Source of the DNA: Streptomyces sp. NBC_00461
Lineage (GTDB): Bacteria > Actinomycetota > Actinomycetes > Streptomycetales > Streptomycetaceae
Assembly (NCBI RefSeq): GCF_036013935.1
Contig: NZ_CP107902.1
Coordinates: 1,116,001 to 1,180,000 of the forward strand
Direction: 5' to 3'
DNA length: 64,000 nt
Shown here: positions 24,170 through 33,543 of the stretch, in pieces
How the letters are laid out: each line of letters starts with the position of its first letter
Numbering within the stretch: the first letter of the stretch is position 1
Notes under the pieces: generated by a model
What the model was told of the DNA's origin: nothing
Database searches by the model: none
What the model saw: the letters and a program-made list of their open reading frames with translations, nothing else
Program-made: the position numbers and the translations under genes

Positions 24170-25234
24170 TCAGGCGCCGGTCGGGCCGGACGGGCTCAGT
24201 TCGTCGACCAGACCCCAGTCCAGGGCGCGTTCGGCGGTGAGCGGGCAGCCGGTCAGCACGAGATGGAGGGTGCGCCAGCGGCCGATGCGGCGCGGAACGC
24301 TGACCGTTCCGCCGGCGCCGGGGATCAGGCCCATGCCCAGTTCGGGCAGGCGGAAGACGGCTCCCGGGTCGGCGACGACCCGGGAGGCGAAGGCGGGCAG
24401 CTCGATCCCGGCGCCGATGCAGTTGCCGTGGAGGCGGACGGTGACGCGGTCGCGCAGCTTGTGCAGGGGAAGGGCGGCGCCGGCGCGGGTGCGGATCAGA
24501 TGTGCGGTGTCCAGGTCGCGGGCGACTCCGAATTCGCCGAGGTCGCCGCCGGAGCAGAAGGAGGGCCCGTTGCCGCTCAGGACGACCTCGGTGAGGGTGT
24601 CGTCCAGCAGTGCGAGGTCGAGCGCGGCGACGAGGGCGTCGCGCAGTTCCCGGCCATAGGCGTTGTGCCGTTCCGGCCGGTTGAGGGTCACCCGCAGGAC
24701 GTCCCCGTCCCGGCACACGAGCACGGGATCGGCCGGGGCGGGCGGCGGCGGCCGGCGGGGAGCGCGGGCGGCCTGCCAGCGGGCGAAGCGACGGCCCGCC
24801 AGCAGTGTGGAGTAGGCGAGCGACTCGGCGTCGAGGGCCTGTCCTACGGTCAGCCGCGGGCCGGTGCGCAGCAGACGGCCCAGGATGACGGCCGCCTGGG
24901 GGCTGTCCGCGGCCGCGCGCACCAGGGTGCGGGCTGTCGCCTCGGGGTCGTCGACTGCGACCAGACGCCGATCGGCGCTGTCGACGGGCACGAGTGTCAG
25001 GTCCAGCGCGTCCAGCAGCGGTGGGACGAGGTGGCGTGTGCCGTCGGTCGTGCGGGTGAGGCCCACCAGCAGGCGGTCGCACTCCGCGGCCCGGCGCACC
25101 GCCCGGCGCAGCACTGTCTCGTCGGCGGCCGGCTGGTCCAGGTCGACGACGACCAGCGGATCCTCCACGGTCCCGTCCGCACCGAGCAGCTCCGCCTGTG
25201 CCGCGCCCGCGGCCAGGTCCTCGACACGGATCAT
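24170..25234 (-). CDS. enoyl-CoA hydratase/isomerase family protein
   Basis: The 354-residue protein has a crotonase core in its C-terminal half: VTLNRPERHNAYGRELRDAL, SGNGPSFCSGGDLGEFG (oxyanion hole), GNCIGAGIELPAFAS, and LPELGMGLIPGAGGT with the first acid. The N-terminal ~150 residues form an unusual extra domain found in a subgroup of actinobacterial crotonases. ATG 25234 is chosen; a GTG 15 bases upstream is possible. It is divergent from a CoA-transferase gene with only 37 bases between starts. Confidence 0.8.
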   Translation of the reverse strand: MIRVEDLAAGAAQAELLGADGTVEDPLVVVDLDQPAADETVLRRAVRRAAECDRLLVGLTRTTDGTRHLVPPLLDALDLTLVPVDSADRRLVAVDDPEATARTLVRAAADSPQAAVILGRLLRTGPRLTVGQALDAESLAYSTLLAGRRFARWQAARAPRRPPPPAPADPVLVCRDGDVLRVTLNRPERHNAYGRELRDALVAALDLALLDDTLTEVVLSGNGPSFCSGGDLGEFGVARDLDTAHLIRTRAGAALPLHKLRDRVTVRLHGNCIGAGIELPAFASRVVADPGAVFRLPELGMGLIPGAGGTVSVPRRIGRWRTLHLVLTGCPLTAERALDWGLVDELSPSGPTGA

Positions 25235-25271
25235 GGTTGGTGCAGCCACCTCCTCGTTCTACCATCCGGGC

Positions 25272-26549
25272 ATGGTCACTGGGGCACCGCAGTCAGCCGC
25301 TGCCGCGGCAGACGCCTGGGCACGCAGTGGAGTGATGTGGCTGACCGGGCACGCCGGCGGGACTCCGCTGGTGCCCATGGGCGAGGCGGCCGCTCTCGCC
25401 GCGCGCCTGGCCGCGCACATCGGGCGGGCCGGCGCGGAGGCGGGCCGTCCGGTACGGGTGGACGGAGGGCGGCTGCTGGCCGAGCGGGCGGCGCTGACCG
25501 GCGCCACTCGCAGGGGGCGGGTCTCGGTGGGCGGCGGGTGCCGGTTGCTGCCCACGGCGGACGGCTGGGCGGCGGTCTCCTGCGTACGCCCGGACGACCC
25601 GCTGCTGTGGAGCGCGCTGATCGGGCATGAGCTGGACGAGTGGCTGCCGCGGCGACTGGCCACCTGGCTCGCCGCGCACAGCACGGCCGAGCTGGAGGAG
25701 CGGGTGGCGCTGCTGGGACTGGCGGCCGGGGCGGTACGCGGGTGGCCGGGCGGGGGGCTGGAGGCGGATGCCGTACGCGTGCCGCGCCCTGGCCGGCCCC
25801 GCTCGGTGCGCGGCATGCTGGTCGTCGACTTCAGCGCACTGTGGGCCGGTCCGCTGTGCGCGCACCTGCTGGGGCTGGCCGGGGCGGAGGTGGTCAAGGT
25901 CGAGGTGCCCTCGCGTCCGGACGGTGCGAGGTTCGGCAACCGGGCCTTCTACGACCTGCTGCACGCCGGGCACCGCGCGGTGGCACTGGACCCGGCCGAC
26001 CGGGCCGACCGAGCGGCGCTGCACGCGCTGGTGCGCGCCGCGGACGTGGTCGTCGAGGCCTCCCGCCCCCGGGCCCTGGCCCGGTTCGGCCTGGACGCGG
26101 CGGCCGAGGTGGAGCGCGGCTGCACCTGGGTGTCGATCACCGCCTACGGCCGGTCCGTGGACCGGGTGGGGTTCGGCGACGACGTGGCCGCGGCAGGCGG
26201 CCTGCTGGCCACCGACGACCAGGGAACGCCGGTCTTCTGCGGGGACGCGATCGCCGACCCGCTGACCGGTCTGACGGCCGCCGCGCTGGCGATGTCCGAA
26301 CCCGAGGGCGGTGGCGGAGTGCTGTGGGAGGTGGCGATGGCCGATGTGGTGGCGGCGACGGTACGCGCGCATACGGCCCCCACGGCGCGCGCGCTGCCCT
26401 TGGACGGCGGTGACGGCTGGCAGGTGGACACCGGCGCGGGCCTGGTCCCGGTGGCGGCGCCGGTGGCCCGCACGCCCGCCGGTGCCGCGCCGATGCTGGG
26501 CGCGGACACCGGTGCGGTGCTGCGCCGGCTCGGGATCGCCGTACCATGA
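25272..26549 (+). CDS. CoA-transferase family III, atypical
   Basis: The 425-residue protein carries the CaiB core from residue ~175: GMLVVDFSALWAGPLCAHLLG, AEVVKVEVPSRPDGARFG, FYDLLHAGHRAVALD. The catalytic Asp position looks altered (GDDVAAAGGLL) and the N-terminal ~170 residues form an added domain, as in the acyl-CoA transferase/hydratase pairs of some actinobacteria. It starts 37 bases from the divergent crotonase and its stop overlaps the amidohydrolase start (ATGA), so the two are coupled. Confidence 0.75.
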   Translation: MVTGAPQSAAAAADAWARSGVMWLTGHAGGTPLVPMGEAAALAARLAAHIGRAGAEAGRPVRVDGGRLLAERAALTGATRRGRVSVGGGCRLLPTADGWAAVSCVRPDDPLLWSALIGHELDEWLPRRLATWLAAHSTAELEERVALLGLAAGAVRGWPGGGLEADAVRVPRPGRPRSVRGMLVVDFSALWAGPLCAHLLGLAGAEVVKVEVPSRPDGARFGNRAFYDLLHAGHRAVALDPADRADRAALHALVRAADVVVEASRPRALARFGLDAAAEVERGCTWVSITAYGRSVDRVGFGDDVAAAGGLLATDDQGTPVFCGDAIADPLTGLTAAALAMSEPEGGGGVLWEVAMADVVAATVRAHTAPTARALPLDGGDGWQVDTGAGLVPVAAPVARTPAGAAPMLGADTGAVLRRLGIAVP

Positions 26550-27976
26550 CCGGCCTGCTCATCCGCGGCGCGGAGATCGACGGAGAGCTCCTGGATGTGC
26601 GGATCGGACGCGGCCGGGTGCTGGAGACGGGCCGCGCCCTGCCGCGCGCGGGCCGTGCGGAGCACGAGCTCCAGGCGCACGGTGGAGCCCTGCTGCCCGG
26701 GTTGACGGACCATCACCTGCACCTGTTCGCCACCGCGGCGGACCTCGCCTCCGCCGCGTGCGACCCGGCCACGGTCCACGACGCGCAGGGGCTGGCGCGG
26801 GCCCTGCACCGCGCCGGCCCCGACCGGCACGGCTGGGTCCGGGGGGTGCGCTACCACGAATCCGTGGCGGGCGAGTTGGACGCGGCCCGGCTGGACGCGC
26901 TGCGCGCTGACGTGCCGGTGAGGGTGCAGCACCGCAGCGGCGCGCTGTGGATGCTCAACTCCCGTGCTGTCGCGGCCGTCGGCCTGGCCACGGCCGATCA
27001 CGCCGGGGTGGAGCGGGACGCCGACGGCCGCCCGACCGGACGGCTGTGGCGGGCGGACGCCTGGCTGCGCGGTCGCCTGCCGCCCGGCGCCCCGCCCTCG
27101 CTGGCCGACCTGGGCCGACGACTGGCCGGATACGGCATCACCACGATCACCGACGCCACGCCCGGCCTGGACGCCGCCACGGTCGCGGCCGTGTCCGAGG
27201 CGATGGCCCGCCAAGAACTGCCGCAACGGGTGCATCTGCTCGGCGCACCGCTCACCGGCAGCCCGCCCGAACGGTCCGGTCCGCGATCCGGCCCGTGGAA
27301 GATCGTCATCGCCGACTCGGCGCTGCCCGGCTTCGACGAACTCGCCGAAGCCGTCGAGGCGGCGCACCGGACCGGCCGGCCGGTCGCCGTGCACTGTGTG
27401 ACCCGCGAAGCGATCCTGCTGCTCCTGGCGGTACTGGAGGAAGTGGGTACGCTCCCCGGCGACCGGCTGGAACACGCGTCCCTGACTCCTTGCGAAGTCC
27501 TGCCGACCGTACGGCGCCTGGGCCTGCGGGTGGTGACCCAGCCGGGCTTCCTCGCCGACCGCGGCGACGACTACCGGCGCGGCACACCCGCCGACGAGCA
27601 CGGCGACCTGTACCGCTGCGCGTCGCTGCGGGCGGCCGGGATCCCGGTGGGCCTGTCCAGCGACGCGCCCTACGGGCCCATCGACCCCTGGGCGGTCATG
27701 CGCGCCGCCGTGCAGCGGCGCACCGGCTCGGGCGCCGTCCTCGGCCCCGGCGAACGGCTCACTCCCGCCCAGGCAATTACGGGCTACCTCTCCACTGCCC
27801 AGCGGCCGGGCGACTCGCCACAGCGGATCCACCCGGGGGCGCCGGCCGATCTGGTGCTGCTGCGCGCCCCCATAGCCCAGGCACTGGCCCTCTTGGACGC
27901 CGAGCTGGTACGGCTGGTGCTGATCGGCGGTCGTCCCGTGGCCGGCGATGACACCGGACCCGCACAGGACGCGTGA
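26546..27976 (+). CDS. amidohydrolase, YtcJ-like
   Basis: The 476-residue metal-dependent hydrolase has the N-terminal metal motif GLTDHHLHLFAT, PVAVHCVTREAILLLL with a metal His, RLEHASLTP and a late SSDAPYGPIDPW Asp. The layout fits the YtcJ/amidohydrolase_3 group, which act on amides and related bonds. It overlaps the CoA-transferase stop by 4 nt, so both are made together. It is the last recognisable gene of the catabolic region before the mobile patchwork. Confidence 0.85.
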   Translation: MTGLLIRGAEIDGELLDVRIGRGRVLETGRALPRAGRAEHELQAHGGALLPGLTDHHLHLFATAADLASAACDPATVHDAQGLARALHRAGPDRHGWVRGVRYHESVAGELDAARLDALRADVPVRVQHRSGALWMLNSRAVAAVGLATADHAGVERDADGRPTGRLWRADAWLRGRLPPGAPPSLADLGRRLAGYGITTITDATPGLDAATVAAVSEAMARQELPQRVHLLGAPLTGSPPERSGPRSGPWKIVIADSALPGFDELAEAVEAAHRTGRPVAVHCVTREAILLLLAVLEEVGTLPGDRLEHASLTPCEVLPTVRRLGLRVVTQPGFLADRGDDYRRGTPADEHGDLYRCASLRAAGIPVGLSSDAPYGPIDPWAVMRAAVQRRTGSGAVLGPGERLTPAQAITGYLSTAQRPGDSPQRIHPGAPADLVLLRAPIAQALALLDAELVRLVLIGGRPVAGDDTGPAQDA

Positions 27977-28105
27977 ACAGCTGCGCGGTTCACCGGCGCC
28001 GTGGGCTTGATCCGCTTGGACGGACATCCGAGATCAGGAGTTGTGCGCCGGGTGACGCAGCAGAGCACCGGAAAGAAAGCGGCAGGCATCGACGGGGACG
28101 TTGCG

Positions 28106-28378
28106 CTGAGAGGTCGTTTTCCTCTATTTTGTGCAACTTCACGCGCCACAGGCAGGCGCTTGCGTCTCTCACGTATCGGGTTCCTGCGCAGAGCGGCGGG
28201 AGTAATCGCTGATATCAACTCCCCTTGGAATGAGACGGGCTTCCTCGGATGAGACGGGCAATGTGGGCCTCCCTCGCGCCCCGTCAATCGCTCCAACCCC
28301 TGAGGTATCTCAAGGCCCACTCCGCCGCGGGGACTTGTTGGGATGAAACGTAATCTATAGAGGAAAACGACCTCTTAG
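28106..28378. mobile_element. short non-coding inverted-repeat element (MITE or IS remnant)
   Basis: Two 22-bp inverted ends (one mismatch, 19 bp perfect; core AGGTCGTTTTCCTCTA) are 229 bases apart and enclose no credible ORF. The sequence is more AT-rich than its flanks. The layout is that of a miniature element or the two ends of a collapsed insertion sequence. I see no clear target duplication. Both it and its flanks lie in the 27977-28414 gap, which otherwise holds no gene I can support. Confidence 0.55.
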
Positions 28379-28414
28379 GAGTCATTAGAGCCAGACAACG
28401 ACGCGTGCCGACGG

Positions 28415-29107
28415 TCAGGCGCCGCAGGCCCCGTTTCCGCCGAGGCTGGTCATGGCGCGGTACAGCTGCTCCCCGGTGAGCGGCGGTGCCGGCAGCGGGT
28501 GGGCGCGGTCGGTTCGGAAGCCGTCGAGCAGGAGGTAGAGGTGGCGGCGCCAGGCGTTTGGGGCGATGGCGTGGGTGGCCTCGGTGACGCGGCTGTGCGA
28601 CCAGATGACGAAGGCGAGGTCCTGGGGGGTGAGGTCGGGGCGCAGGCTGCCCTGCTCCTGGGCACGCTCGACGATGTGTACGCCGAGTTCGCGGATGCGG
28701 GTCTGGGTGCCTGCCAGGCAGGCGCTCTCCGGCAGTCGTATGGAGGCCAGGTCGTTGAACCCCCGGTCCTGTGACTGGAGTTCGCACATGGTCTCCAGGA
28801 AGTGGCACAGCCCCGCCCAGGCGTCGTCCATGGTGACGGCCTTCTCGGCGGCCTCCCGCCAGGCGGCCAGCTTCCCGGCGAAGGTTGCCTGCACCAGGTC
28901 CAGCCGGGTGGGGAAGTGCCGGTACAGCGTGCCGATGGCCAGCCCGGCCCGCTTGGCCACCTGCTCCAGGGATGCCTCCAGGCCCTGCTCGGCGAAGCAG
29001 GAGCGGGCCGCGGTGAGCAGGGCCTCGCGATTGCGCTGCGCGTCGCGCCGCAGGGGGCGGGCAGGGGCCGGGTTTTCGGCGGAGGCGGACGGACGGTCGA
29101 TGGCCAT
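28415..29107 (-). CDS. TetR-family transcriptional regulator
   Basis: The 230-residue protein has an N-terminal HTH (RRDAQRNREALLTAARSCFA... AGLAIGTLYRHFPTRLDLV) of the TetR type. It is divergent from the SDR/mgsA/MMPL operon and separated from it by a 14-bp-arm inverted repeat, the usual layout of a local repressor for an exporter operon. The start at 29107 has only a weak ribosome site. Confidence 0.85.
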   Translation of the reverse strand: MAIDRPSASAENPAPARPLRRDAQRNREALLTAARSCFAEQGLEASLEQVAKRAGLAIGTLYRHFPTRLDLVQATFAGKLAAWREAAEKAVTMDDAWAGLCHFLETMCELQSQDRGFNDLASIRLPESACLAGTQTRIRELGVHIVERAQEQGSLRPDLTPQDLAFVIWSHSRVTEATHAIAPNAWRRHLYLLLDGFRTDRAHPLPAPPLTGEQLYRAMTSLGGNGACGA

Positions 29108-29127
29108 GCCACTCAGCCTATCAACCG

Positions 29128-29177
29128 GAGGGCAGCCTCATATTCTCTGCTACGCTCCAGAACATGAGGCCGCCCTC
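29128..29177. promoter_or_regulatory. inverted repeat between TetR and SDR operon
   Basis: 14-bp arms (GAGGGCAGCCTCAT and ATGAGGCCGCCCTC, one mismatch) lie 22 bases apart in the divergent promoter region. It is a candidate operator pair for the TetR protein. Confidence 0.55.
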
Positions 29178-29255
29178 GACTTTCAGTCCTGACCGCTGTC
29201 GTGGCGAGAGGTGCCCCTCATCCGTCCAGTCCGTCCGACCACAGGAGCACCACCC

Positions 29256-29927
29256 ATGCCCGTCATCGCCGTCATCGGAGCAGGCCCAGGCCTGGGCCTG
29301 TCCATCGCCCGCCGCTTCGGAAGGGAGGGTTTCCAGGTCGCCCTGGTCGCCCGGACCCAGGACAAGCTCGACGCGCTCGCCGCACAGCTCGCCGAGGAGG
29401 GCATCGAGGCCGCGGGCTTCGCCGCGGACGTGACGCGTCCCGACTCGCTGCAGTCGGCGCTCGCCGCGGTCGCCGACCGGTTCGGCGCCATCGACGTACT
29501 GGAGTACTCACCCGCCGACCCCACATTCGCCGGCGCCGCCGCCGTCGACGCCACCGCGCAGGACCTCCACAAGCAGCTCGACTACTACCTGTACGGAGCG
29601 GTCGCCGCGGTCCGTCAGGTGCTGCCCGCCATGCTCGAACGCGGCAGCGGCACCCTGCTGTTCTCCACGGGCGCCTCCTCCATCCGGCCGAGCGGCGGCG
29701 CGTTCGGCAGCATCGGCGTCGCAGCGGCGGCCCTGCGCAACTACGCCATGGCCCTGGGCATCGACCTCGCCGAGCACGGAGTGCACGCCGCACACGTGGC
29801 GATCGGGGTGTACATCGGCAGCGGTCCCGGCACAGAGCCCGAGACCATCGCCGAGCACTACTGGGACGCGTACACCAAACGCGACCAGGCCGAGATCGTC
29901 CACACCGCCCCCGGCGGCACCCGGTGA
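29256..29927 (+). CDS. SDR-family oxidoreductase
   Basis: The 223-residue short Rossmann protein has AVIGAGPGLGLSIARRFG (glycine motif shifted to GAGPGLG), an Arg after beta 2 (VALVARTQDK) that favours NADP(H), and a serine region FSTGASSIRP. The usual YxxxK reads as FGSIGVAAAALRNYA, so the catalytic Tyr is missing and activity is doubtful. ATG 29256 has AGGAG. Its stop overlaps the next start as GTGA. Confidence 0.8.
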   Translation: MPVIAVIGAGPGLGLSIARRFGREGFQVALVARTQDKLDALAAQLAEEGIEAAGFAADVTRPDSLQSALAAVADRFGAIDVLEYSPADPTFAGAAAVDATAQDLHKQLDYYLYGAVAAVRQVLPAMLERGSGTLLFSTGASSIRPSGGAFGSIGVAAAALRNYAMALGIDLAEHGVHAAHVAIGVYIGSGPGTEPETIAEHYWDAYTKRDQAEIVHTAPGGTR

Positions 29928-30436
29928 ACACCTCCGGCTTACCCGCGGCGAACACGGCCACGCCACCCATGGTGATAGCTCTCATTGCACACGATGCGAA
30001 GAAACATGAACTGGCCAAATGGGCCCAGGCGCAACACGCCTGGCTCATGGGGAAGCGATTGGTAGCCACACGTAGTACGGCGCGCGTTGTGACCGAGTCG
30101 ACGGGGTTACCCGTCGACTCGGTCGAGTCGGGGCCGTTGGGTGGAGACCAGCAGATCGGCGCGCTGGTCAGCACCGGACAGGTGACCTGCCTGGTGTTCT
30201 TCTGGGACCCGCTGGGAGTCCACCCGCACGCTCACGACGTGTATGCACTGCTGCGCCTCGCGACCCTGTACGACGTTCCCACCGCCACAAACCCGGCCAC
30301 GGCACATGCTCTTGCCGACTCGCGGTTCCCCTCGCGGATGCCGCAGCCAGGGCGATTGCAAAATCATGATGATCCGGTCACCGGACCCGGCTCTCGGCGA
30401 GAGCGCCTCGGCACCTACCGAACCACCCACCCCTGA
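29924..30436 (+). CDS. mgsA: methylglyoxal synthase
   Basis: The 170-residue protein shows the MgsA fold: IALIAHDAKKHELAKWAQ, LVATRSTARVV, the catalytic SGPLGGDQQIGAL with its Asp, FFWDPLGVHPHAHDVYALLR and VPTATNPATAHAL. The enzyme turns dihydroxyacetone phosphate into methylglyoxal and phosphate in the cytosol. The start is GTG 29924 (4-nt overlap with the SDR) or ATG 29969. The C-terminal tail after residue ~140 is not conserved. Placement between an SDR and an exporter is unusual. Confidence 0.9.
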   Translation: MNTSGLPAANTATPPMVIALIAHDAKKHELAKWAQAQHAWLMGKRLVATRSTARVVTESTGLPVDSVESGPLGGDQQIGALVSTGQVTCLVFFWDPLGVHPHAHDVYALLRLATLYDVPTATNPATAHALADSRFPSRMPQPGRLQNHDDPVTGPGSRRERLGTYRTTHP

Positions 30437-30449
30437 ACGTGGAGCCCCA

Positions 30450-32660
30450 TTGTCTACTCTCGCACGCTGGTGCTACCAACACCGGGTCGTCGTCGTGCTG
30501 CTCTGGCTCGGCCTGCTCGGCGGACTCGTTGCCGCTTCGCAGAGCGCCGGAAGCGCCTACAACAACAGCTTCTCACTGCCGAACAGCGAGTCCAACAAGG
30601 CCCTGAACCTGTTGAGATCGTCCTTCCCCGCTCAGGCCGGCGACACGGACACCGTGGTCTGGCATGTCGACTCCGGCTCCGTCCGCGACAGCGCGACGAG
30701 GGAGCGGATGACCGACACCCTGGACAAGATCGCCAAGCTGCCCGAGATCAGCGGTGTCACCAGCCCCTACAGTGCGCAGGGCTCGGCCCAGATCAGCAAG
30801 GACGGCCGCACCGCCTACGCCCAGGTGAACTTCGCCAAGGTCCAGCAGGACCTCGACGATGCGGACGTCCAGCGGGTGATCGACACCGCTGATGCGGCCA
30901 GGACCGACGGCCTGCAGGTCGAACTGGGCGGCCAGGCGATCAAGAGCACCGAGCAGGCACCGCCGGCCACCAGTGAACTCATCGGCGTGTTGGCGGCCGC
31001 CGTGGTGCTCTTCATCGCCTTCGGCTCGCTGTTCGCCATGCTGTTGCCGATCCTGACCGCGACAGCCGGGGTCGGCACCGCCATCCTCGCCACGGGCCTG
31101 CTCAGTCATGGGATGACCATCGGTGAGATCGCCCCGACCCTGTCCACCCTCATCGGCCTGGGTGTGGGCATCGACTACGCCCTGTTCATCGTCACCCGGC
31201 ACCGCAAGGGCCTGCAGTCCGGGCTCGACGTCCAGGAATCCCTGGTCAGGGCGGTGAACACCTCGGGACGTGCCGTACTCTTCGCCGGCGGCACCGTTTG
31301 CATCGCCCTGCTGGGCATGTTCGTCCTGCAGACCGAATTCCTCAACGGAGTCGCCGTGGCTTCGGCGCTGACGGTGGCGCTGACCGTCCTCGCCGCGGTG
31401 ACCCTCCTTCCGGCCCTGCTGGGACTGCTCGGCATGCGGGTTCTCGGCCGGCGGGCGCGGCGCAGGCTGGCAGCCGGCGAGCCACTGCCCGAGAACGCCA
31501 CATCCGGCCCCTGGGTCCGCTGGGCCGCTGTGGTCGAGCGGCGCCCCCGTGTGCTGTCCCTGGTCGCGCTGGTGGTGATGGTCGCCCTCACCCTCCCCGT
31601 CTTCTCCCTGCGCCTGGGGTCGTCGGACGCGGGCAACAACCCGGCGTCCACCACCACCCGCAAGGCCTACGACCTGCTGGCCGACGGATTCGGCCCCGGC
31701 TTCAACGGGCCACTGCAGCTCGTCGCCCAGGTCCCCTCGGCCGCGGACAAGGCCGCCCTGACGAAACTGTCCGCCCGGCTGGAGAACGTCGAAGGCGTCG
31801 CGAGCGTCACCGCGATGCCCATCCGGCCCGGCTCCACGGTGGGCATCGTCCAGGTCTTCCCCACCGCCTCCCCCCAGGACAAGGAGACCTCCGACCTGAT
31901 CGACCGCCTACGTGACGAGGTGATCCCCACAGCCGAGAAGGGCACCGCCCTCAAGGTCTACGTCGGCGGACCGACCGCGATGTTCAACGACTTCGCGACG
32001 GTACTCACCGGCAAGCTGCCGCTGTTCATCGTGGTGATCGTCATCCTCGGCGGGCTGCTGCTCATGCTCGCCTTCCGCAGTCTGCTGATCCCGGTCGTCG
32101 CGGGGGTGATGAACCTGCTGGCCGCCGGAGCCTCCTTCGGCATCCTGATCGCGGTGTTCCAGTGGGGCTGGGGCTCGGAAGCCCTGGGACTCGGCAGGGC
32201 AGGTCCGATAGAAGCCTTCCTCCCCGTGATGATGATCTCCATCCTGTTCGGACTGTCCATGGACTACCAGGTGTTCCTGGTCAGCCGAATGCATGAGGAG
32301 TGGGTGCACACCAAGGACAACGCCCGCTCGGTGCGCGTCGGCCAGGTGGAGACGGCGCGGGTCATCACCGCTGCCTCCGCCATCATGGTCTGCGTCTTCA
32401 TCGCCTTCGTCTTCGGCGGCCAGCGCACGATCGCGGAGTTCGGCATCGGCCTGTCCGCCGCGGTCGCCCTGGACGCCTTCGTCCTGCGCACCATCCTGGT
32501 CCCGGCATCCATGCACCTGTTCGGCAAGGCCAACTGGTGGCTCCCGGCCTGGCTGGACCGCAGGATGCCCCACCTCTCGGTCGACCCACCCGACGAACCC
32601 TTCCCGGCCTCCGCACAGGACAGCCCGGCCCCCGAACCCGAGCCGTCCGCGCGTTCCTGA
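30450..32660 (+). CDS. MMPL-family RND transporter
   Basis: The 736-residue membrane protein begins STLARWCYQHRVVVVLLWLG (first membrane segment). It has the two-fold MMPL layout: a large extracytoplasmic loop after TM1, TM2-6 around GIGVDYALF-type motif LGVGIDYALFIVTRHRKG, a second loop, then SILFGLSMDYQVFLVSRMHE. The TTG 30450 start has GGAG 5 nt away and suits family length; longer in-frame starts overlap mgsA. It is last in the SDR-mgsA operon and followed by a hairpin. Confidence 0.88.
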   Translation: MSTLARWCYQHRVVVVLLWLGLLGGLVAASQSAGSAYNNSFSLPNSESNKALNLLRSSFPAQAGDTDTVVWHVDSGSVRDSATRERMTDTLDKIAKLPEISGVTSPYSAQGSAQISKDGRTAYAQVNFAKVQQDLDDADVQRVIDTADAARTDGLQVELGGQAIKSTEQAPPATSELIGVLAAAVVLFIAFGSLFAMLLPILTATAGVGTAILATGLLSHGMTIGEIAPTLSTLIGLGVGIDYALFIVTRHRKGLQSGLDVQESLVRAVNTSGRAVLFAGGTVCIALLGMFVLQTEFLNGVAVASALTVALTVLAAVTLLPALLGLLGMRVLGRRARRRLAAGEPLPENATSGPWVRWAAVVERRPRVLSLVALVVMVALTLPVFSLRLGSSDAGNNPASTTTRKAYDLLADGFGPGFNGPLQLVAQVPSAADKAALTKLSARLENVEGVASVTAMPIRPGSTVGIVQVFPTASPQDKETSDLIDRLRDEVIPTAEKGTALKVYVGGPTAMFNDFATVLTGKLPLFIVVIVILGGLLLMLAFRSLLIPVVAGVMNLLAAGASFGILIAVFQWGWGSEALGLGRAGPIEAFLPVMMISILFGLSMDYQVFLVSRMHEEWVHTKDNARSVRVGQVETARVITAASAIMVCVFIAFVFGGQRTIAEFGIGLSAAVALDAFVLRTILVPASMHLFGKANWWLPAWLDRRMPHLSVDPPDEPFPASAQDSPAPEPEPSARS

Positions 32661-32699
32661 AGCCCGCCCCTGCGCCACAAGGCGGAACAGGCACCCGTG

Positions 32700-32737
32700 G
32701 TGGGGCGTCCCGGAGATCATGAGCCGGGACGCCCCAC
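32700..32737 (+). terminator. terminator hairpin after MMPL gene
   Basis: 14-bp perfect arms with a 10-nt loop lie 40 bases after the MMPL stop. Confidence 0.8.
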
Positions 32738-32911
32738 CAGAAGGCCATAGGCCGTATGAATCTCTGCCCGAGGTGACGGCGCCCCCGTGCCGCGCCCCGC
32801 CCGGTCGCACCACTCCCACGCCCCTGCGCCTATGCCGCCGCCGAGGCAGTCGCCTCCGGACGCGCGGGCGTCATACCCAAGATCCACGCCGGCGCCGCCG
32901 AGGGACTGCGA

Positions 32912-33310
32912 GTCCTGCACAACGCCCGCACCTCGGCCGTGAAGGCCAAGCGGTTCTTCCGCCGTCTGCTCAAGGAGTACGAGTACGTGCCCCGGGTGAT
33001 CGTGACCGACAAACTGCGCTCCTACGGCGCCGCCCACCGCCAGGTCATGCCCTCGGCCGAGCACCGTCAGTCGAAGTACCTCAACAACCGGGCCGAGAAC
33101 AGTCACCAGCCAACGAGGCAGCGGGAACGCGCCATGCGGCGCTTCACCTCACCAGGGCACGCCCAGAGATTCCTGTCCGCTTTCAGCGGCATCTCAGCCC
33201 ACTTCCGCCCTCGCCGCCACCTGCTCACAGCCCGTGACTACCGCACCGAAATGACCCACCGTTTCACCATCTGGCGCACCGTCACCGGCTGCGCCCCCGC
33301 GAATGCCTGA
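32912..33310 (+). pseudogene. IS6-family transposase, C-terminal remnant
   Basis: The open frame matches the end of IS6-type DDE transposases: KRFFRRLLKEYEYVPRVIVT (DK), YLNNRAENSHQPTRQRERAM (with the last Glu of the DDE triad) and HFRPRRHLLTARDYR. The N-terminal HTH and first Asp are gone; upstream of ~32912 the frame no longer resembles the family. The fragment cannot transpose. The right element end may lie near 33370 (GACAGTGCC). Confidence 0.75.
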
Positions 33311-33543
33311 CGGCACAACACCGGCCACACGAGACCACCCCAGCCTGCCCCAACTACCCCATCACCCACACAAATTGACAGTGCCGGGCTATGGCTTCTG
33401 AGCTGCGGTCGACATGTTCGTCAATGATCGTCGCCTGTCGTGCTTCGCCGGTGTCGTGTTGCACGAATGTGGTACAGGGAGTGGGTGCGCTCGATCGCTG
33501 GAAGCGTCCCCGGTTGGACTGGGTGATGAGATCGCGTCTGGGG
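33311..33543. other. gap: no gene seen
   Basis: Sequence between the IS6-type remnant and a TetR gene. It probably includes the outer end of the IS6-type element; nothing else is recognisable. Confidence 0.4.
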
